A stretch of DNA of 8,997 nt, from the NCBI GenBank assembly GCA_025450095.1, contig JANWID010000293.1, positions 1-8,997 of the forward strand, in the 5' to 3' direction. Shown here piece after piece: positions 6,905 to 8,997 of this stretch. Origin of the DNA: Bacteroidia bacterium. GTDB taxonomy: Bacteria; Bacteroidota; Bacteroidia; AKYH767-A; OLB10. The notes beneath the pieces were generated by a model. The model saw only the letters and a list, made by a program, of their open reading frames with translations. It was not told where the DNA came from and did not search any database. The translations under genes and the position numbers were made by a program. Position 1 is the first letter of the stretch. Each line of letters begins with the position of its first letter.

Positions 6905-6935
6905 TTTTCATAATCACCCAATTCAATTACCTTTG
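6905..6935 (+). promoter_or_regulatory. Bacteroidetes-type promoter of the DUF4199-GT2 pair
   Basis: TACCTTTG at 6928-6935 matches the -7 consensus TAnnTTTG. TTTT at 6905-6908 lies exactly 19 bp upstream, the expected position of the TTTG -33 element (one mismatch). The start codon at 6941 is only five bases after the box, so transcription would begin at or next to the ATG, giving a leaderless or nearly leaderless mRNA. Confidence 0.6.
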
Positions 6936-6940
6936 CCGCC

Positions 6941-7465
6941 ATGAATGAACAGGGGGTTTACAGAACCGCGCTTTATTACGGTACTCTGGGGGGTATTGCA
7001 GTTTTTGCATTTCACATTTTATTGTATATCAGCCATATAAATATTTTCGGCCCGGCCAGTGTTTTAGGAATATGGATTCCTGTGGTGTTCCTGGTTAAAG
7101 CCACTCTTTTTCACCGCAAACAAAATCTTGCCGGGCATATGACATACAGGCAAGGCATTTCAATTGGATTTTTCACTACTGCCTTTCATGTTTTATTATT
7201 CGGCCTTGCTTTTTATCTTTTCGGTGTGCTCTACGCAGGTGACCTGGTTGAAATGTATCGTTCGTCTGTTCTTGATAGTTTACAGGCTGGCAGCGTTTAT
7301 CTTTCAGAAAAAATTATTAACCAAACGAGGGATAGCATTGAACTGACTAACATCGGCAACATTGCATACGGTCAGGCATTCCTGAAACTGGTCGGCGGCA
7401 TAGTGACAACTTTCATAACTGCAGCCATCTTCCGAAATACCCGGCAAACTCCAGATCCTTTATGA
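6941..7465 (+). CDS. DUF4199-like four-helix membrane protein
   Basis: This 174-residue protein has four likely membrane helices at about 11-31, 38-57, 72-97 and 145-165. A more polar stretch, with predicted helical character, lies between helices 3 and 4 (101-144). Length, helix pattern and position directly before a family 2 glycosyltransferase resemble the DUF4199 family common in Bacteroidetes; I assign it by resemblance, and no catalytic motif is visible. Its function is unknown. Its stop overlaps the next start in ATGA, so the two proteins are made from one message in a coupled manner and probably work together at the inner membrane. One idea is a helper or flippase-like partner for a lipid-linked sugar, analogous to GtrA next to GtrB, but this is inference only. 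The ATG at 6941 is supported by the promoter box just before it. Confidence 0.75.
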   Translation: MNEQGVYRTALYYGTLGGIAVFAFHILLYISHINIFGPASVLGIWIPVVFLVKATLFHRKQNLAGHMTYRQGISIGFFTTAFHVLLFGLAFYLFGVLYAGDLVEMYRSSVLDSLQAGSVYLSEKIINQTRDSIELTNIGNIAYGQAFLKLVGGIVTTFITAAIFRNTRQTPDPL

Positions 7466-8409
7466 ATGTAATTAATCTCAGTGTTGTTATCCCGTTGTTC
7501 AACGAAGCCGAGTCGTTGCCGGAATTATGCGACTGGATCGTGCGCGTGATGCAGCAAAATAATTTCAGCTATGAGATCTGGTTTGTGGATGACGGCAGTC
7601 GTGATAATTCCTGGAAGGTTATTCGCAAGCTTGCAGAAAAAAATAAATCGGTAAAAGGAATCCGCTTTCGCAGGAATTACGGAAAATCTGCAGCACTTAA
7701 TAGCGGCTTCACTATGGCAACCGGTGAAGTAGTAATTACTATGGATGCCGATTTGCAGGACAGCCCCGATGAAATACCGGATCTTTACCGGATGATTCAG
7801 GATGGTGATGACCTCGTGAGCGGTTGGAAAAAAAAGCGGCATGATCCGATCAGCAAAACCATTCCTACACGACTGTTCAACTGGACCACACGCCGCATGA
7901 GTGGAATTCACAACCTCCACGATTTTAACTGCGGATTAAAAGCTTACCGGTCTGATGTGGTTAAGAACATCGAAGTGTACGGAGAAATGCATCGCTATAT
8001 CCCGGTGATTGCCAAGTGGGCCGGATTCAATAAAATTGCTGAAAAGATCGTCGAACATCATCCACGCAAATACGGGAACACCAAGTTCGGATGGGAACGT
8101 TTTATAAATGGTTTTCTCGATCTGCTTTCCATAACTTTTGTAACACGATTCGGTAAAAAGCCCATGCATCTTTTCGGACTTTTAGGAACACTCAGTTTTC
8201 TGATCGGTTTTGGAATAGCGGTTAAGCTTGCCGTCGATAAGTTTGCTTTCAATAATTATAACATGACAGATCGTCCGCTTTTTTACTTCGGCTTACTGGC
8301 GATGGTAATTGGAACGCAATTATTTGTAGCCGGGTTCCTGGGAGAACTTATTGCCCGCAATTCAGATGACCGGAATGCGTACCAGGTCGCTGAAATACTT
8401 AATAACTGA
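7462..8409 (+). CDS. Family 2 glycosyltransferase, GtrB/DPM1-like, with C-terminal membrane helices
   Basis: This 315-residue protein has an N-terminal GT-A fold (about 5-225) and two membrane helices (about 234-256 and 273-297). The visible motifs are LSVVIPLFNEAESL at 6-19, the nucleotide-binding DDGS at 43-46, the metal-binding DADLQD at 95-100, and an HDFNCGLKAYRS segment at 153-164. The last is the acceptor-site region typical of dolichol-phosphate mannosyltransferase and GtrB relatives. The likely reaction is transfer of a sugar from UDP- or GDP-sugar to polyprenyl phosphate on the cytoplasmic face of the inner membrane, supplying a lipid-linked donor for envelope glycans or protein glycosylation. 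The sugar and acceptor cannot be told from sequence. It overlaps the DUF4199-like gene by four bases. The alternative ArnC-like role (aminoarabinose transfer to undecaprenyl phosphate) is possible but lacks the supporting arn genes here. Confidence 0.93.
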   Translation: MNVINLSVVIPLFNEAESLPELCDWIVRVMQQNNFSYEIWFVDDGSRDNSWKVIRKLAEKNKSVKGIRFRRNYGKSAALNSGFTMATGEVVITMDADLQDSPDEIPDLYRMIQDGDDLVSGWKKKRHDPISKTIPTRLFNWTTRRMSGIHNLHDFNCGLKAYRSDVVKNIEVYGEMHRYIPVIAKWAGFNKIAEKIVEHHPRKYGNTKFGWERFINGFLDLLSITFVTRFGKKPMHLFGLLGTLSFLIGFGIAVKLAVDKFAFNNYNMTDRPLFYFGLLAMVIGTQLFVAGFLGELIARNSDDRNAYQVAEILNN

Positions 8410-8419
8410 AAAGTGAACA

Positions 8420-8453
8420 CGAGTCATGGTTCGGCTCCGCTCACCATGACTCG
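8420..8453. terminator. Perfect 11-bp hairpin between convergent genes, REP-like
   Basis: CGAGTCATGGT at 8420-8430 is exactly complementary to ACCATGACTCG at 8443-8453, with a 12-base loop. It lies 11 bases after the glycosyltransferase stop and 9 bases after the MORN gene stop, so it could end transcription from both sides. T-rich tracts are near but not adjacent (TTTATTTTT on the plus side from 8461), so it is not a textbook intrinsic terminator. On the minus strand the central TGAGCGGAGCCGAA resembles the dispersed GTCATnnTGAGC...CGAAnnATGAC hairpins I recall from Bacteroidetes genomes. Confidence 0.6.
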
Positions 8454-8461
8454 AAGTAAGT

Positions 8462-8997
8462 TTATTTTTCCTTCAATACTCCGTGTACGTAAACATCCGA
8501 GGAGTCCTTTGCACCATTCTCATTCAGGTAAAGCCATTCACCCTCTTTTACTCCATTCACAAAATTACCTTTAATATAAGGTTTCCCGTTCAGGTGAAAG
8601 TGAACCATGGTGTCTTCGAAAGCATCGTTTTTATAAGTACCGGTCATCTTAATAGTGCCATCGGTAAAATATTTTTTACACGGTCCGTTTTTAATACCAT
8701 TCACGTAAGTCGTTTCTTCAGATAGTTTTCCATCCGGGTAATAAACTTTCCAGGTCCCGTGTGCTTTCCCCATTTTATAATTTTCAACGGAATTCAGGGT
8801 GTCGTTTTCATTATAATATTTCCAGGTGCTGTCCTTTTCCTGGTTTACATATTTACCGCTAGCTTTTACTTTACCATTCGGCCAATAGCCGGTCATACGG
8901 GCAGTTTTCCCATCACTTGAATAAACCATGGTGCCTTGCTTTTCACCGGATTTATAATACATCGTGGTGGTTCCGGTCGGTTTGTTGTTCCGGAATG
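8462..8997 (-). CDS. MORN-repeat protein, YwqK-like (5' end beyond window)
   Basis: The frame is open to the right edge, giving 177 visible residues that begin FRNNKPTGTTT; the true start and any signal peptide lie outside, so the ATG at 8962 is probably internal. The visible part is a chain of about seven 20-24-residue repeats of the MORN_2 type. Each has a pattern like G-x-W-x-x-Y-(3)-G-K-(5)-Y-x-N-G. Clear examples are TWKVYYPDGKLSEETTYVNG (81-100), KKYFTDGTIKMTGTYKND (107-124) and EWLYLNENGAKDSSDVYVHG (153-172). Such proteins are often named 'YwqK family antitoxin', but no toxin gene is seen beside it, so that name says little about its role. In Bacteroidetes many are secreted or envelope proteins of unknown function. 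It converges on the glycosyltransferase gene, with a hairpin between them. Confidence 0.85.
   Translation of the reverse strand, partial: FRNNKPTGTTTMYYKSGEKQGTMVYSSDGKTARMTGYWPNGKVKASGKYVNQEKDSTWKYYNENDTLNSVENYKMGKAHGTWKVYYPDGKLSEETTYVNGIKNGPCKKYFTDGTIKMTGTYKNDAFEDTMVHFHLNGKPYIKGNFVNGVKEGEWLYLNENGAKDSSDVYVHGVLKEK

Noticed and set aside
6688..6942. N-terminal extension of crtZ to the ATG at 6942 (85 residues)
   Set aside because: The extension translates tandem repeats (Ser-Leu-Ile-Pro-rich), would overlap the divergent gene's start, and CrtZ proteins of about 150 residues start as the 6687 ATG predicts.
7525..7920. 131-codon open frame on the minus strand
   Set aside because: It is antisense to the glycosyltransferase catalytic domain; no motif or promoter supports it.
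8462..8997. Toxin-antitoxin locus based on the 'YwqK antitoxin' family name
   Set aside because: No toxin-like small gene is adjacent within the window, and MORN_2 repeats alone do not show antitoxin function.

Overview
The window most likely comes from a Bacteroidetes (Bacteroidota) chromosome, probably an environmental Chitinophagia- or Sphingobacteriia-like lineage. The evidence is of three kinds. The protein families fit: a two-repeat lycopene cyclase, a DUF4199-like membrane protein next to a GtrB/DPM1-like glycosyltransferase, and a YwqK/MORN protein. TAnnTTTG promoter boxes sit very close to start codons, and Shine-Dalgarno sequences are mostly absent. The spaces between genes are packed with short degenerate tandem repeats of a kind I recall from such genomes. 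No taxon can be fixed more precisely from the sequence alone.

Layout, left to right. Positions 1-5455, minus strand: a complete tripartite RND efflux operon, transcribed in the order periplasmic adaptor (4385-5455), inner-membrane HAE-1 type proton antiporter (1117-4218), TolC-type outer-membrane channel (from 1115 and running off the left edge). The adaptor and pump are separated by 166 bp of tandem repeats; the pump and channel are separated by a single base. A 14-bp perfect palindrome overlaps the putative promoter box of this operon, but no regulator gene lies in the window. Positions 5552-6687, minus strand: a two-gene carotenoid operon, beta-carotene hydroxylase (crtZ) then a two-repeat membrane lycopene cyclase. 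Together they would turn lycopene into beta-carotene and then zeaxanthin; the earlier crtE/crtB/crtI steps are not in the window.

Positions 6688-6940 form a divergent intergenic region made almost wholly of an octamer array, GAGTTGnn-like filler and a 14-bp (2 x 7) repeat, flanked by one promoter box for each direction. Positions 6941-8409, plus strand: a DUF4199-like four-helix membrane protein whose stop overlaps (ATGA) the start of a family 2 glycosyltransferase with two C-terminal membrane helices. A strong hairpin (8420-8453) separates this pair from a convergent, 5'-truncated MORN-repeat protein (8462-8997, minus strand).

All genes belong to recognisable families and none looks broken. 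No RNA gene, transposase, CRISPR array or phage gene was seen, and no gap between genes exceeds 300 bp. I see no clear undescribed system. The most unusual material is regulatory or structural: the palindrome at the efflux promoter, the octamer array where the crtZ upstream promoter element should be, the repeat class shared by two intergenic regions, and the REP-like hairpin.
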